A stretch of 64,000 nt of DNA from Jiangella mangrovi (GCF_014204975.1 NZ_JACHMM010000001.1:496001-560000), one strand, 5' to 3'; counted from the first letter of the stretch, positions 42,843 to 52,347 are shown. Program-made: numbers and translations. Notes: generated by a model not told the origin, from the sequence alone.

Positions 42843-42880
42843 CCTCAGGGCACCTCAGGCCCCCTCACCCGCCCCTCAGG
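42843..42880. repeat. CCTCAGG direct repeats at helical spacing
   Basis: CCTCAGG starts at 42843, 42853 and 42874, with a variant CCTCACC at 42863, giving spacing of 10, 10 and 11 bp. They lie just after the folP2 terminator and about 120 bp before a small gene. Helical phasing suggests cooperative protein binding, but no regulator is identified. Confidence 0.5.
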
Positions 42881-42998
42881 CCGCGAGTAAGGCCCCTTCC
42901 ACCTGCGAAGATGCGGCAGTCACCTCATGTGGCGACCACCCCTTACGGACCAGACTCTTCACTGTCAGCAGATGAAGGTCACCGAAAGAGGTCCGGTC

Positions 42999-43181
42999 AT
43001 GAACAGCGCCTACACCGCCCAGCTCATGCACGAAGAGCGCGCGGACCGGCTGCGGGCCGAGGCCGACGCCGATCGGCTCGCCCGCGCCGCCCGCCGTGCC
43101 GCCAAGAGCTCGCCCCGACGGGCCCGCTCGTCCGGCACCGCCTGGGTGGTCAACCACCTTCCCGGCCGCCACGCGGCCTGA
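42999..43181 (+). CDS. Small basic protein, function unknown
   Basis: A 60-residue protein, rich in Arg and Ala, beginning MNSAYTAQLMHEERADRL with a helical, charged N-terminal half and a C-terminal GTAWVVNHLPGRHAA. The start ATG 42999 has AGAGG about seven bases upstream; a longer frame from 42927 has no good ribosome site. Similar tiny proteins occur in actinobacteria without a name. It precedes the large LuxR regulator by 100 bp. Confidence 0.6.
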   Translation: MNSAYTAQLMHEERADRLRAEADADRLARAARRAAKSSPRRARSSGTAWVVNHLPGRHAA

Positions 43182-43281
43182 TCCCAGCCATCCCGAGCGG
43201 CCCCGGTGTCCTCCCCTCCGGACACCGGGGCCGCACCATGCCGGGAAACCGGTGTGCCCGGAGCGGCCCGGGCGTAGCAGG

Positions 43282-46227
43282 ATGGACATCGTGGCGTTGG
43301 CAACGACGAGTCCCGCGATGGTCGGTCGCACGAGCCAGCTCGACGGACTGCGGTCCGCGCTGGCCGCGGCGGCCGACGGCGTCCCCGCGACGGTCGTCCT
43401 CGGCGGCGAGGCCGGCGTCGGCAAGACCCGGCTGGTCACGGAGTTCGCGGCCGAGGCGGAGCGCGACGGCGCCCTGGTCGTCGTCGGGCAGTGCGTCAGC
43501 CTCGGCGGCGAGGGGCTCGCCTACGCCCCCGTCGCCGGCGCGCTGCGCGAGCTGGCCGCCCAGCTCGGCGTCCCCGGCCTGCTGGCCGCCGCCGGACCGG
43601 GCCGTGCCGCCCTGCGCACGCTGCTCCCCGACCTCCCCGGCGCCGACGGCGACGACGATCCCGGGGGTACCAGCCAGGGCCGCGTGTTCGAGGCGGTCAC
43701 CGGCCTGCTCGAGCACGTCGCCGCCGACCGCCCGCTGGTCCTGGTGCTCGAGGACCTGCACTGGGCCGACCGCTCCACGCGCCAGCTACTCGGGTTCGCC
43801 GTCCGGGCCCTCGGCACCGCGCGAGTGCTGATCGTCGGCACCTACCGCAGCGACGAGGTCTCTCGCGACCACCCGCTGCGCATCCTGCTCGCCGAGCTCG
43901 AGCGGGTCCGGACGGTGCACCGCATCGACGTGCCGCGGCTCACCGAGGACGAGGTCGCCCTGCAGCTCGCCGGGCTGGCCGGCACGGCGCCGGCCACCGA
44001 CGCCGTCCGGCGCATCCACGCCCGCAGCGAGGGCGTGCCGTTCTTCGTCGAGCAGCTGGCCGACCTCGACGACGGCACGACCCTGCCGGAGTCGCTGCGC
44101 GACCTGCTGCTGATCCGCGTCGAGCAGCTCTCCGACGAGTCGCAGCGGCTGGTCCGGCTGCTCGCCGTCGGCCGCGACAGCGTCGGTCACGACCTGCTGG
44201 CCGCCGTCGCCGCCGTCGATCCCGACGCCCTCGACCGCACCCTGCGCGAGGCGGTGTCGGCCAACGTGCTGCGGGTCGACGGCGACGGCTACGCGTTCCG
44301 CCACGCGCTGGTCCACGAGGCCGTCCACCTCGATCTCCTCCCCGGCGAGCACGCCCGCCTGCACGCGCTCTACGCCGGCACCCTGGAACGGCAGCTCAGG
44401 GCCGGCGCCGCCGGCCGCTCGCTCACGGCGGAGGCCGCCCACCACTGGTTCTGCGCGCACGAGCACGCCAAGTCCTTCACCGCGTCGCTGGGCGCCGCGG
44501 CCGAGGCGCGCTCGCTGTCTGCCTACGACGAGGCGCAGCACAACTACGAGCGGGCGCTGGAACTGTGGGACCAGGTGCCCGACGCCGAGGCGACGGCCGG
44601 GTTCGACCACACCGAGCTGCTGGGCCGCACGGCCGCGGCCGCCAGCAACGCCGGCGAGGTCGACCGCGCGCTGGCCCTGGTCGAGGCCGCCCTCACCGAG
44701 GCCCGGGCCGAGGCGAGCACCGTCGAGCCCGCCCGCGTCGCCCGGCTGCTCGGCTTCCGGGGGACGCTGCTCAGCGAGCTGGGGCTGGCCGGCGCCACCG
44801 ACGAGGTGCGCCGCGCGCTCGAGCTCATCCCGGCCGACCCGCCCTCGCCGCGCCGGGCACGCCTGCTGCAGAAGTACGTCTCGCGACTCATGATGGACGG
44901 CTCGCATGCCGAGGCCATCGCGCTGTCCGCCGAGGCCGCCGAGCTGGCGCACCGGACCGGCGAGGCGGAGTCGGAGTACCGCGCCTACGTGGTGCTCGGG
45001 CCGTGCCTGCTGCACTCGGGGCGGGTCGACGAAGGTCTCGAGGCGCTCGAGACCGCGCACCGCCTCGCCGGCGACCGGCCCGAGTGGCTGGTCGGCTACC
45101 ACATCAACATGTCCGACTCGCTGCACCTGCTGGGCCGCTACGCCGAGGCGGCCGAGGTGGCCCGCGCGGGCATCGACCGCGCCCGCGCCGTCGGGCTGGC
45201 CCGCACGCTCGGCACCATGATGGCCGGCAACGCCGCGGAGCCGCTGCTGGCGCTGGGCCACTGGGACAAGGCCGAGCGCATGATCACGCGCGCGCTCGAG
45301 CTCGACCCGCCCGGCCGGCACGTCTGGCAGCTGGTCGGACTGCAGTCCTGGCTGGAGTTGTGGCGCGGCGACGTCGGGGCGGCCTCACAGTCGGCGGCGG
45401 AGATCCGCGAGCGGCTGGCCGGCCGCGAGCCCGGACCGCAGTACGTGCTGCCGGTCACCCGGGCCGGCGCCGAGGCCGCGCTCGGCCGCGGCGAGCCCGG
45501 CGTCGCCTGGGACCTCGTCCGCGCCACCATGGACGGCCTGCCGGGCCGGCACCCCGGCTACGAGCTGCCGCTGCTGGCGGCCGCCGCCTGGGCGCTCGAG
45601 GCGCGGTCGCGCGACGGCGCCAGGGCCGGAACCGACGCCGACTGGCTGCGCGGCCGGCTCGAGCCGATCGCCGGCTGGGGGCCGGGGCCGGTGTGGGCGC
45701 CGGTCATCGAGGCGCACCTCGCCGGCCTCGACGGGCCCGCGCCCGACGCGTGGCGGCGCGCGCTCGACGCCGTCGAGCGGGCCGAGGGACCGGCACACCT
45801 GCGACCGTTCGCCGGCCACCGGCTGGGCGAGGCGTACGTCCTGCTCGGCGACCGTGCGGCGGCCGAGGAGCCGCTGCGCCGGGCCGCCGACGAGGCCGAC
45901 CGGCTCGGCGCCGGGCTGGTGCGGCGCTGGATCGACGACCTCGTGCGCCGCGCCCGCCTGGGCCTGCCGCCGTCCCCGTCGGGCCCGAACGGCGACACCG
46001 GTACCTTCCCGGCGCTGACCGACCGCGAGCGCGAGGTACTGCTCCTGGTGGCGGCCGGCCGCAGCAACCGGCAGATCGGCGAAGAGCTGTACATCAGCGC
46101 CAAGACCGCCAGCGTCCACGTGTCAAACATCCTGGCCAAGCTCGGGGTCTCGGGCCGCGGCGAGGCCGCCGCCCTCGCCCACCGCAATCACCTCCTCGAC
46201 GAACCTGAGCGTCGCCCGACCGCCTGA
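43282..46227 (+). CDS. Large LuxR-family ATP-binding regulator (LAL type)
   Basis: This 981-residue regulator has an N-terminal AAA-like ATPase with Walker A GGEAGVGKT (41-49) and Walker B LVLVLEDLHWADRST (about 150-164). Long helical TPR-like repeats (about 400-880) follow, then a C-terminal LuxR helix-turn-helix (about 910-970; LTDREREVLLLVAAGRSNRQ). Such MalT-like proteins activate operons upon ligand and ATP binding. Start ATG 43282; a GTG at 43291 is possible. Neighbours do not reveal the target, though the amino-acid permease is convergent. Confidence 0.9.
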   Translation: MDIVALATTSPAMVGRTSQLDGLRSALAAAADGVPATVVLGGEAGVGKTRLVTEFAAEAERDGALVVVGQCVSLGGEGLAYAPVAGALRELAAQLGVPGLLAAAGPGRAALRTLLPDLPGADGDDDPGGTSQGRVFEAVTGLLEHVAADRPLVLVLEDLHWADRSTRQLLGFAVRALGTARVLIVGTYRSDEVSRDHPLRILLAELERVRTVHRIDVPRLTEDEVALQLAGLAGTAPATDAVRRIHARSEGVPFFVEQLADLDDGTTLPESLRDLLLIRVEQLSDESQRLVRLLAVGRDSVGHDLLAAVAAVDPDALDRTLREAVSANVLRVDGDGYAFRHALVHEAVHLDLLPGEHARLHALYAGTLERQLRAGAAGRSLTAEAAHHWFCAHEHAKSFTASLGAAAEARSLSAYDEAQHNYERALELWDQVPDAEATAGFDHTELLGRTAAAASNAGEVDRALALVEAALTEARAEASTVEPARVARLLGFRGTLLSELGLAGATDEVRRALELIPADPPSPRRARLLQKYVSRLMMDGSHAEAIALSAEAAELAHRTGEAESEYRAYVVLGPCLLHSGRVDEGLEALETAHRLAGDRPEWLVGYHINMSDSLHLLGRYAEAAEVARAGIDRARAVGLARTLGTMMAGNAAEPLLALGHWDKAERMITRALELDPPGRHVWQLVGLQSWLELWRGDVGAASQSAAEIRERLAGREPGPQYVLPVTRAGAEAALGRGEPGVAWDLVRATMDGLPGRHPGYELPLLAAAAWALEARSRDGARAGTDADWLRGRLEPIAGWGPGPVWAPVIEAHLAGLDGPAPDAWRRALDAVERAEGPAHLRPFAGHRLGEAYVLLGDRAAAEEPLRRAADEADRLGAGLVRRWIDDLVRRARLGLPPSPSGPNGDTGTFPALTDREREVLLLVAAGRSNRQIGEELYISAKTASVHVSNILAKLGVSGRGEAAALAHRNHLLDEPERRPTA

Positions 46228-46266
46228 CCCCAACCGGCCCCGGAACGCCACCAGGGCTGACCAGGT

Positions 46267-46357
46267 GGAGGGGCGGGATGCGGAGCCGGCGTCAAGAGCG
46301 CCCGCGGCATGCTTCACCGCCGCGTAGCGGAGCCGGCGCAGCATCCTCCCGCCCCTC
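46267..46357. terminator. Bidirectional GC-rich hairpin between convergent genes
   Basis: GGAGGGGCGGGATGC (46267-46281) pairs with GCATCCTCCCGCCCCTCC (46340-46357), with three unpaired bases on one side. GCGGAGCCGGCG occurs twice within the loop. Placement between the LuxR gene and the oppositely oriented permease suggests a shared terminator. Confidence 0.65.
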
Positions 46358-46398
46358 CGCCGGGCCCACAGCCCGAGCGCGAGACGGAGCCGGGTCCG

Positions 46399-47826
46399 TC
46401 AGTTGACGGGACCGCCGACGCCCAGGTTCTCGGGATCCTCCATGTCGCCCTGCGACCGGTGCAGGCGCCGGTTGACCAGCCAGGTGACGAACCAGAGCAC
46501 GACGCCGATGGCGAGCAGGATGCCGGCGATGCGGTACTGCTCGTTGTCGCGCCCGGTGAGCGGCGTGGCGAGGTAGGCGCAGGTGATGGCACCGATGATC
46601 GGGATGATCGTCGGCGTGCGGAAGTGCTTGTGCTCGACCGGGTTGCGCCGCAGCACCAGCACGGCGACGTTGACGACCGAGAACACCGCGAGCAGCAGCA
46701 GCGCCGTCGTGCCGCCGAGGGCCGGCACCTCGCCGACGAACGTGATGAGGCCGGCCGCGAGCACCGTCGTGAAGATGATGGCGACCCACGGTGTGCGCCG
46801 CCCGGGGTGCACGCGGCCCAGCGGACCGGGCAGCACCCGCTCGCGGCTCATGCCGTAGACGAGCCGGCTGGCCATGAGCATGTTGATCAGCGCGGAGTTG
46901 GCGACGGCGAACATCGTGATGAACGCGAAGATCTTCAGCGGGAAGCCGGGCGCGCCGGCCTCGACCACCTGCAGCAGCGGGGTTTCGCCCTCGCCGAGCT
47001 GGTCGACCGGCACCAGCGCCACCGAGGAGATGGCGACCAGCACGTAGATGATGCCGGTGATGATCAGGCCCGACAGCATGACCTTGGGGAAGATCCGGAC
47101 CGGGTCCTTGCACTCCTCGGCCATGTTGACGGAGTCCTCGAACCCGACCATGGCGAAGAACGCCAGGGCCGTGGCTGCCGTGACCGCCCCGAAGACGCCC
47201 TGGCCCTGCGTGTCGAACTCGGTGACGCGGGAGAGGTCGGCCTCGCCGCCGCCGATGGCCCACAGGCCGATCATGATGATGATCAGCAGGCCGCTCAGCT
47301 CGACGCAGGTGAGCACGACGTTGGCCTTGACGCTCTCGCCGACGCCGCGGAAGTTCACCGCCGCGACCAGCAGGATGAACCCCAGCGCGACGCCGGTGAT
47401 GCCGACGCCGGTGCTCAGTTCGACGTTGAACGCCTCGGACAGGTTCGCCGCGAACGCGCGCGACGCCGTCGAGGCCGAGGTGATGCCCGAGCACATGACC
47501 GTGAACGCGACGATGAACGTCACGAAGTGGACGCCGAACGCCTTGTGCGTGTAGAGCGCGGCGCCGGCGGCCTGCGGGTACTTCGTCACCAGTTCGAGGT
47601 AGCTGAACGCGGTGAGGATGGCCACGACGAACGCGACCAGGAACGGCAGCCAGGCCGCTCCGCCCACCTCGGCGGCCACTTGGCCGGTCAATGCATAGAC
47701 ACCGGTGCCGAGAATGTCACCGACGACGAACAACAGCAGCAGGCTGGGCCCCATGACCCTTTTCAGGCTGGGTTGTTCCGCGGGCTGGCGGGGGGCCTCT
47801 CCGGTCTGCACGGGCGCATCTGCCAT
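46399..47826 (-). CDS. APC-superfamily amino-acid permease
   Basis: This 475-residue integral membrane protein has about 12 helices and APC-family features: a broken first helix GDILGTGVYALTGQVAAEVG, substrate-site region FFAMVGFEDSVNMAEECKDP in helix 6 and VYGMSRERVLPGPLGRVHPG in the loop before helix 9. It resembles the cationic/ethanolamine-type subset (about 470-500 aa). The transported substrate cannot be fixed. It is transcribed toward the LuxR gene. Confidence 0.9.
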   Translation of the reverse strand: MADAPVQTGEAPRQPAEQPSLKRVMGPSLLLLFVVGDILGTGVYALTGQVAAEVGGAAWLPFLVAFVVAILTAFSYLELVTKYPQAAGAALYTHKAFGVHFVTFIVAFTVMCSGITSASTASRAFAANLSEAFNVELSTGVGITGVALGFILLVAAVNFRGVGESVKANVVLTCVELSGLLIIIMIGLWAIGGGEADLSRVTEFDTQGQGVFGAVTAATALAFFAMVGFEDSVNMAEECKDPVRIFPKVMLSGLIITGIIYVLVAISSVALVPVDQLGEGETPLLQVVEAGAPGFPLKIFAFITMFAVANSALINMLMASRLVYGMSRERVLPGPLGRVHPGRRTPWVAIIFTTVLAAGLITFVGEVPALGGTTALLLLAVFSVVNVAVLVLRRNPVEHKHFRTPTIIPIIGAITCAYLATPLTGRDNEQYRIAGILLAIGVVLWFVTWLVNRRLHRSQGDMEDPENLGVGGPVN

Positions 47827-47924
47827 GAGCCGCCTCCAATCGTTGCCTTGGTCTACCCCTTGGAGGGTGTGCGACGCAAGCAGCGACGCGGCTCAGCAGG
47901 CGTCCGGTACAGCGAATTCAGACG

Positions 47925-48695
47925 CTATCCGCGACCCGCCGCGCGACGGGCCTCTTCGGCCCTGGCCAGCACCGACATCACCTCGTCGAGGTCGTCCGTC
48001 ACAGTGAGGAGGTCGATGTCGACTGCCGAGATCTTCTTCTCCACGACCAGCGTGTCACGAAGCCAGTCGACGAGTCCTTTCCAGTAGTCGACACCGACCA
48101 GGATGATGGGAAAAGCGGTCACCTTGTGGGTCTGGACCAATGTCATGGCCTCGAACAGTTCGTCGAGGGTGCCGTACCCGCCCGGAAACACCACAAACCC
48201 CTGCGCGTACTTGACGAACATGGTCTTGCGGGCGAAGAAATAGCGGAAGTTGACGGCGAGCTCGACGTAGGCGTTGATGCCCTGCTCGAACGGCAGCTCG
48301 ATGCCCAGACCGACGGAGGTGCCGCCGGCCTCGTGGGCGCCCTTGTTGGCGGCCTCCATGATGCCCGGGCCGCCGCCGGTGATGACGGCGTAGTTCGCGC
48401 CCACCAGTCGTTTCCCGAGGTCGACGGCGAGCTGGTAGTACGGGTCGTCGGGCAGCGTGCGGGCCGAGCCGAAGACGCTGATGGCCGGGCCGAGCTCGGC
48501 CAGCGCGCCGAAGCCCTCGATGAACTCGGCCTGGATGCGCAGCACGCGCCAGGGGTCGGTGTGCACCCAGTCGCCGGGTCCGGCGGTGTCGAGCAGGCGC
48601 TGGTCAGTGGTCGTCACGTCGTACTGCTTCCCTCGCTTGATCACCGGCCCGGCGTACTTCTCCGCCGGCCGCCCGAACTCCTCGTGTCGCGTCAC
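47925..48695 (-). CDS. LOG-family protein (TIGR00730; Rv1205 type)
   Basis: This 256-residue Rossmann-fold protein carries both LOG motifs: GGGPGIMEAANKGAHEAGG (about 105-123) and PGGYGTLDELFEAMT (about 172-186). LOG enzymes remove ribose-5-phosphate from nucleotide-linked cytokinins or related nucleoside monophosphates. The mycobacterial homologue Rv1205 sits two genes from folP2, consistent with this neighbourhood. Start ATG 48695. Confidence 0.9.
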   Translation of the reverse strand: MTRHEEFGRPAEKYAGPVIKRGKQYDVTTTDQRLLDTAGPGDWVHTDPWRVLRIQAEFIEGFGALAELGPAISVFGSARTLPDDPYYQLAVDLGKRLVGANYAVITGGGPGIMEAANKGAHEAGGTSVGLGIELPFEQGINAYVELAVNFRYFFARKTMFVKYAQGFVVFPGGYGTLDELFEAMTLVQTHKVTAFPIILVGVDYWKGLVDWLRDTLVVEKKISAVDIDLLTVTDDLDEVMSVLARAEEARRAAGRG

Positions 48696-48735
48696 GCGGC
48701 CAGGGTAGTGGCCCCGCTCGCGTCGAGGGGGTGAC

Positions 48736-49800
48736 TCAGCCGCGGAGCCAGGTCCGCAGCCGCTCCTCGCAGACGTCGATCTCGGCGATGTCGACGCGTT
48801 CGTCGTCGGCGTGCGCGAGCTGCGGGTCGCCGGGGCCGTAGTTGACGGCCGGCACGCCGAGCGCGTCGAACCGGGCGACGTCGGTCCAGCCGACCTTCGC
48901 CCGCGGCTCGCCCCCGACGGCCGTCACGAACGCCGCCGCGACGGGGCGGTCGAGGCCGGGCCGGGCGCCGGGCGCGGTGTCGAGCAGCCGGACCTCGTAG
49001 CCGTCGAACACCGACCGCACGTGATCGAACGCCTCGGCCTCGGTGTGGCTGGGGGCGAAGCGGTAGTTGACGCTGACCTCGCAGCGGTCGGGGATGACGT
49101 TGCCCGCGATGCCGCCGCTGATGCCGACCGCGTTGAGGCCCTCGCGGTAGTCGAGGCCGTCGACGGTGACCGTGGCCGGCCGGTAGTCGGCCAGCCGCTG
49201 CAGCACCGGCGCGGCGGCGTGGATGGCGTTGCTGCCCCGCCACCACCGGGCGCTGTGCGCGGCGGTGCCGGTGAGCTCGACGGCGACCCGCAGCGTGCCG
49301 TTGCATCCGCCCTCGACCGCGGCCGAGGTGGGCTCCATGAGAACGGCGAAGTCGGCGGCCAGCCAGCCGGGGTGGCCGCGGGCGATGCGGCCGAGGCCGT
49401 TGCGCTCGGCCTCGACCTCCTCGTTGTCGTAGAAGACATAGGTGACGTCGCTGACCGGGGTGGCCAGCTGCGCGGCCAGCCGCAGCCCGACCGCGACGCC
49501 GCCCTTCATGTCGACGGTGCCGCGCCCCCAGAGCACGCCGTCGGCGAGCCGGGTGGGGAGGTTGTTCGCGACCGGCACGGTGTCGAGGTGCCCGGCCAGC
49601 ACCACCCGCGACGGCCGCCCCAGCGACGTGCGGGCGACGACGGCGTCGCCGTCGCGGAGGACCTCGAGGTGCCCGACGGCGCGCAGCGCGGCCTCGACGG
49701 CGTCGGCGAGCGGCCCCTCGTGGCCGCTGGGCGAGGCGAGGTCGCAGAGCTGCGCCGTCAGTGCCGGCGCGGGAAGGTCGAGATCGAGAAGGTGGCCCAC
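48736..49800 (-). CDS. dapE: Succinyl-diaminopimelate desuccinylase
   Basis: This 354-residue M20-type zinc enzyme has the metal motif LAGHLDTVPV (His67 region), the bridging Asp in WGRGTVDMKGG, and the catalytic Glu pair DNEEVEAERNGLG. It hydrolyses N-succinyl-LL-diaminopimelate in the lysine/meso-DAP pathway. The succinylase-branch partners dapD (53013-53945) and dapC (58490-59602) are in the window. GTG start at 49800. The M. tuberculosis order (Rv1201c dapD, Rv1202 dapE) is preserved with insertions. Confidence 0.93.
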   Translation of the reverse strand: MGHLLDLDLPAPALTAQLCDLASPSGHEGPLADAVEAALRAVGHLEVLRDGDAVVARTSLGRPSRVVLAGHLDTVPVANNLPTRLADGVLWGRGTVDMKGGVAVGLRLAAQLATPVSDVTYVFYDNEEVEAERNGLGRIARGHPGWLAADFAVLMEPTSAAVEGGCNGTLRVAVELTGTAAHSARWWRGSNAIHAAAPVLQRLADYRPATVTVDGLDYREGLNAVGISGGIAGNVIPDRCEVSVNYRFAPSHTEAEAFDHVRSVFDGYEVRLLDTAPGARPGLDRPVAAAFVTAVGGEPRAKVGWTDVARFDALGVPAVNYGPGDPQLAHADDERVDIAEIDVCEERLRTWLRG

Positions 49801-49812
49801 AGCTGTCAGAGC

Positions 49813-50505
49813 CTACGACCGCGGCGCGAAGGCGCAGAACTCGTTGCCCTCGGGGTCGGCCATGACGTGCCAGGAGATGTCGTCGCCGGGCTCGCGCAGG
49901 ACGGTGGCGCCGCGCTCGGTCAGGGCGCCGACGTCGGCGACGACGTCCCAGTGGACGCGGTTCTTCACCGTCTTCGGCTCGGGCACCGGCACGAAGCACA
50001 GGTAGTCGAACGGCAGCCGGCCGCCGGACTCGAGCGCGGCGTAGTGCTCCTGGGGCTCGCGCTCGGGCTCGAGCCCCAGCAGCGCGCCCCACCACGCGGC
50101 CTGGGCGTGCGGGTCTGCGGAGTCGACCACGACCTCGTAGAACCGGCCGGGCAGCGAGGCACGGCCGGGGCGCACGAACGCGCAGAACTCGCCGCCGCCG
50201 GGGTCGGCCATGACGAACCAGTGGATCTCGTCGTCGGGCTCGCGCAGCACGGTGGCGCCGAGCGAGCGCAGGCCGTCGAGGTCGCCCACCTCGACGTCGA
50301 GGTGCACGCGGTTCTTGGCCGACTTGGCCTCGGGGACGGCGTCGACCCAGACGTGCTCGCCTTCTGCATTGCCGCGCAGGTGCGTAGGATCGTCTGGGTC
50401 TGGCCGGTGACCGAGCGCCGCCGCCCAGAACTCGGCGAGTCGGGGCTGGTCGCTGGCGTCGAGGCAGAGAGCCTGCCACGTGGCGAGGGGCGAGGTCGGG
50501 CTCAT
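49813..50505 (-). CDS. VOC-family protein with two glyoxalase-like domains
   Basis: This 230-residue protein has two related beta-alpha-beta units: first around WQALCLDASDQPRLAEFW and HWFVMADPGGGEFCAFV, second around YEVVVDSADPHAQAAWWG and SWHVMADPEGNEFCAF. The DP-GNEFC ends are the Glyoxalase_6-type signature with a metal-binding Glu. Substrate unknown. I start at ATG 50505 (MSPTSPLATW); the longer frame has no good site. It is divergent from the ECF sigma gene, with 71 bp between. Confidence 0.85.
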   Translation of the reverse strand: MSPTSPLATWQALCLDASDQPRLAEFWAAALGHRPDPDDPTHLRGNAEGEHVWVDAVPEAKSAKNRVHLDVEVGDLDGLRSLGATVLREPDDEIHWFVMADPGGGEFCAFVRPGRASLPGRFYEVVVDSADPHAQAAWWGALLGLEPEREPQEHYAALESGGRLPFDYLCFVPVPEPKTVKNRVHWDVVADVGALTERGATVLREPGDDISWHVMADPEGNEFCAFAPRS

Positions 50506-50576
50506 GGCGGCAACGCTAGCCGAGCGTACCGACACCCTGACCGCACGAGACCCGACCCTGGTGGACCCCACTGATC

Positions 50577-51248
50577 ATGAGCTCCCTGCCGGCCGCTCCC
50601 CCCGACGACCAGCACCTGTGGTCGCGGGCACGCCAGGGCGACCCGGCCGCGTTCGGTGAGCTCTTCACCCGGCACTCGACGGTGGTCTACAACTACTGCT
50701 TCCGGCTCACCGGCAGCTGGAAGACCGCCGAGGACCTCACCTCGGTCGTCTTCCTCGAGGCGTGGCGCAAGCGCGAGGACGTCACCGACGGTGCCGGCTT
50801 CGTGCCCTGGCTGCTCGGCCTGGCGTCCAAGGTGGCCGGCAACAGCACCCGCGCCGTCCGCCGGCACCGCCGTCTGCTCGCCAAACTGCCGCCCGCGGTC
50901 ATCGCCGGGGGCGCCGCCGACGCCGTCCCGCACACCAACGGCACCGGCCCGGCCACCGACGGCGTGCCCGCCGACGCCGAGGCCCGGGCCGAGGACGAGC
51001 GGCGCATGAAGCAGATCCTGCGGGTGTTCCGGCGGCTGCCGAAGCAGGAGCAGGAGGTGCTCGCGCTGTGCGTCTGGGGCGAGCGCACGTTCGCCGAGGC
51101 CGCCGTCGCCCTCGGAATCCCCGTCGGTACCGTACGCTCGCGTCTGGCGCGGGCCCGAGCTCACATGGAGCGGCTCACCGAGGCCGCCGCCACCAAGTCC
51201 GCGGAGCCGCGATCCGGCCCGCGACCTGAAGGAGCGCACCACTCATGA
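50577..51248 (+). CDS. ECF-type RNA polymerase sigma factor
   Basis: This 223-residue sigma factor has region 2 (FTRHSTVVYNYCFRLTGSW; TAEDLTSVVFLEAWR) and region 4 (RLPKQEQEVLALCVWGERTF, then AEAAVALGIPVGTVRSRLAR), joined by a linker. It overlaps the following gene (CU044_5270 type) by 4 bp. The pair is common in actinobacteria, with the second protein probably acting as a membrane-bound anti-sigma or sensor. The regulon is unknown. Confidence 0.92.
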   Translation: MSSLPAAPPDDQHLWSRARQGDPAAFGELFTRHSTVVYNYCFRLTGSWKTAEDLTSVVFLEAWRKREDVTDGAGFVPWLLGLASKVAGNSTRAVRRHRRLLAKLPPAVIAGGAADAVPHTNGTGPATDGVPADAEARAEDERRMKQILRVFRRLPKQEQEVLALCVWGERTFAEAAVALGIPVGTVRSRLARARAHMERLTEAAATKSAEPRSGPRPEGAHHS

Positions 51249-52345
51249 GTTCCACCGGCATGAACCTCGCCTTCGAGCTCCCGGCACGTCGCGAGCTGCC
51301 CGCCGAGCGCCGCGACGCCATCCGTCGCCTGCTCGAGGACACCGTCGCCGGCCGGCCGGCCGCGCGGCGACGCCCGACGCTGCGGCTGGCGCTGTGGCCG
51401 GCGGCCGGCCTCGCCGCCGCGGCCGCGGTCACCACCGCGGTCCTCGTCGTGGGTGACTTCGGGACCGGCGGCGAGGAGGTGGCGCACGCCGCCACGCCGC
51501 CCGTCCTGGCCGGCGAGCTGGGCATCGGCGCTCCGGCCGAGGCGGAGCTGCAGGCCCTGGCCGCCACGGCCGCCGCCGCTCCGCAGGCGTACGCGGCCGT
51601 CGATACGACGGTGTCGACCGAGACCTGGCTGCTGTCGGTGACCGAGACGGCCTCGGACGGCGCACCGGCCGAGGGGCAGGCGCAGGCCGAGGGGCAGGCG
51701 CCGGCCGAGGGCCGGGCACCCGCCGAGGGCGCCGCTGCGACCCTGTCCATGAGCGGCACGGCCGCTGTCACCACGGCCGTCGTGCCGGTCCTGCGCGAGC
51801 AGCGCCTTCTCGCCGATGGCTCGGTGCACCTGCGCGAGACCCAGGGCGAGGCGCGGTTCCCGACCGCCGAGTGGAGCGCGTCGGACGAGTCCGCCGCGGC
51901 GGGCACCGTCCTGCTCGACGAGACCCTCCCGGCCGGTGGCCTCCCGTCGGCCTATCCCGCGCAGCTGGCCACCGACCCAGCCGCCCTGCGCGAGCAGCTG
52001 CTGACGGTGTGGCCGCAGGCGACCGACCCCGCCGCGGCACTGTTCCAGGCGCTGCACGAGGTCGGCTCCACCCGCCCGGTCGACGGGCCGGTGCAGGCCG
52101 CGGCGCTGACCATGCTGGCGCACGAGCCCGGCGTGGTGGCACTGGGCGCGGCCACGGACCGCCGCGGCCGCGACGCCGTCGCGTTCGCCACCGACAGCGC
52201 CGACTCCGGCCTGGACCGCCGCTACGTGCTCCTGGTCGACCCCGCTACCGGGCGCATGCTCGGCTACGAGGAGATCCTGACCGGCGACACCGGCCTGCTG
52301 GACGTGAAGTCGCCCGCCGTCACCGCCTACACCGTCTTCCTCTGA
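51245..52345 (+). CDS. CU044_5270-family membrane protein, sigma-factor partner
   Basis: This 366-residue protein has a cytoplasmic N-terminus (about 1-45), one membrane helix (about 47-67, LWPAAGLAAAAAVTTAVLVV) and an outer domain ending RYVLLVDPATGRMLGYEEIL. An Ala-Glu-Gly repeat array (AEGQAQ, AEGQAP, AEGRAP, AEGAAA; about 141-162) forms a flexible linker. It follows an ECF sigma gene with a 4-bp overlap, so it is likely its membrane regulator. No ZAS zinc motif is present. Confidence 0.8.
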   Translation: MSSTGMNLAFELPARRELPAERRDAIRRLLEDTVAGRPAARRRPTLRLALWPAAGLAAAAAVTTAVLVVGDFGTGGEEVAHAATPPVLAGELGIGAPAEAELQALAATAAAAPQAYAAVDTTVSTETWLLSVTETASDGAPAEGQAQAEGQAPAEGRAPAEGAAATLSMSGTAAVTTAVVPVLREQRLLADGSVHLRETQGEARFPTAEWSASDESAAAGTVLLDETLPAGGLPSAYPAQLATDPAALREQLLTVWPQATDPAAALFQALHEVGSTRPVDGPVQAAALTMLAHEPGVVALGAATDRRGRDAVAFATDSADSGLDRRYVLLVDPATGRMLGYEEILTGDTGLLDVKSPAVTAYTVFL

Positions 52346-52347
52346 GC

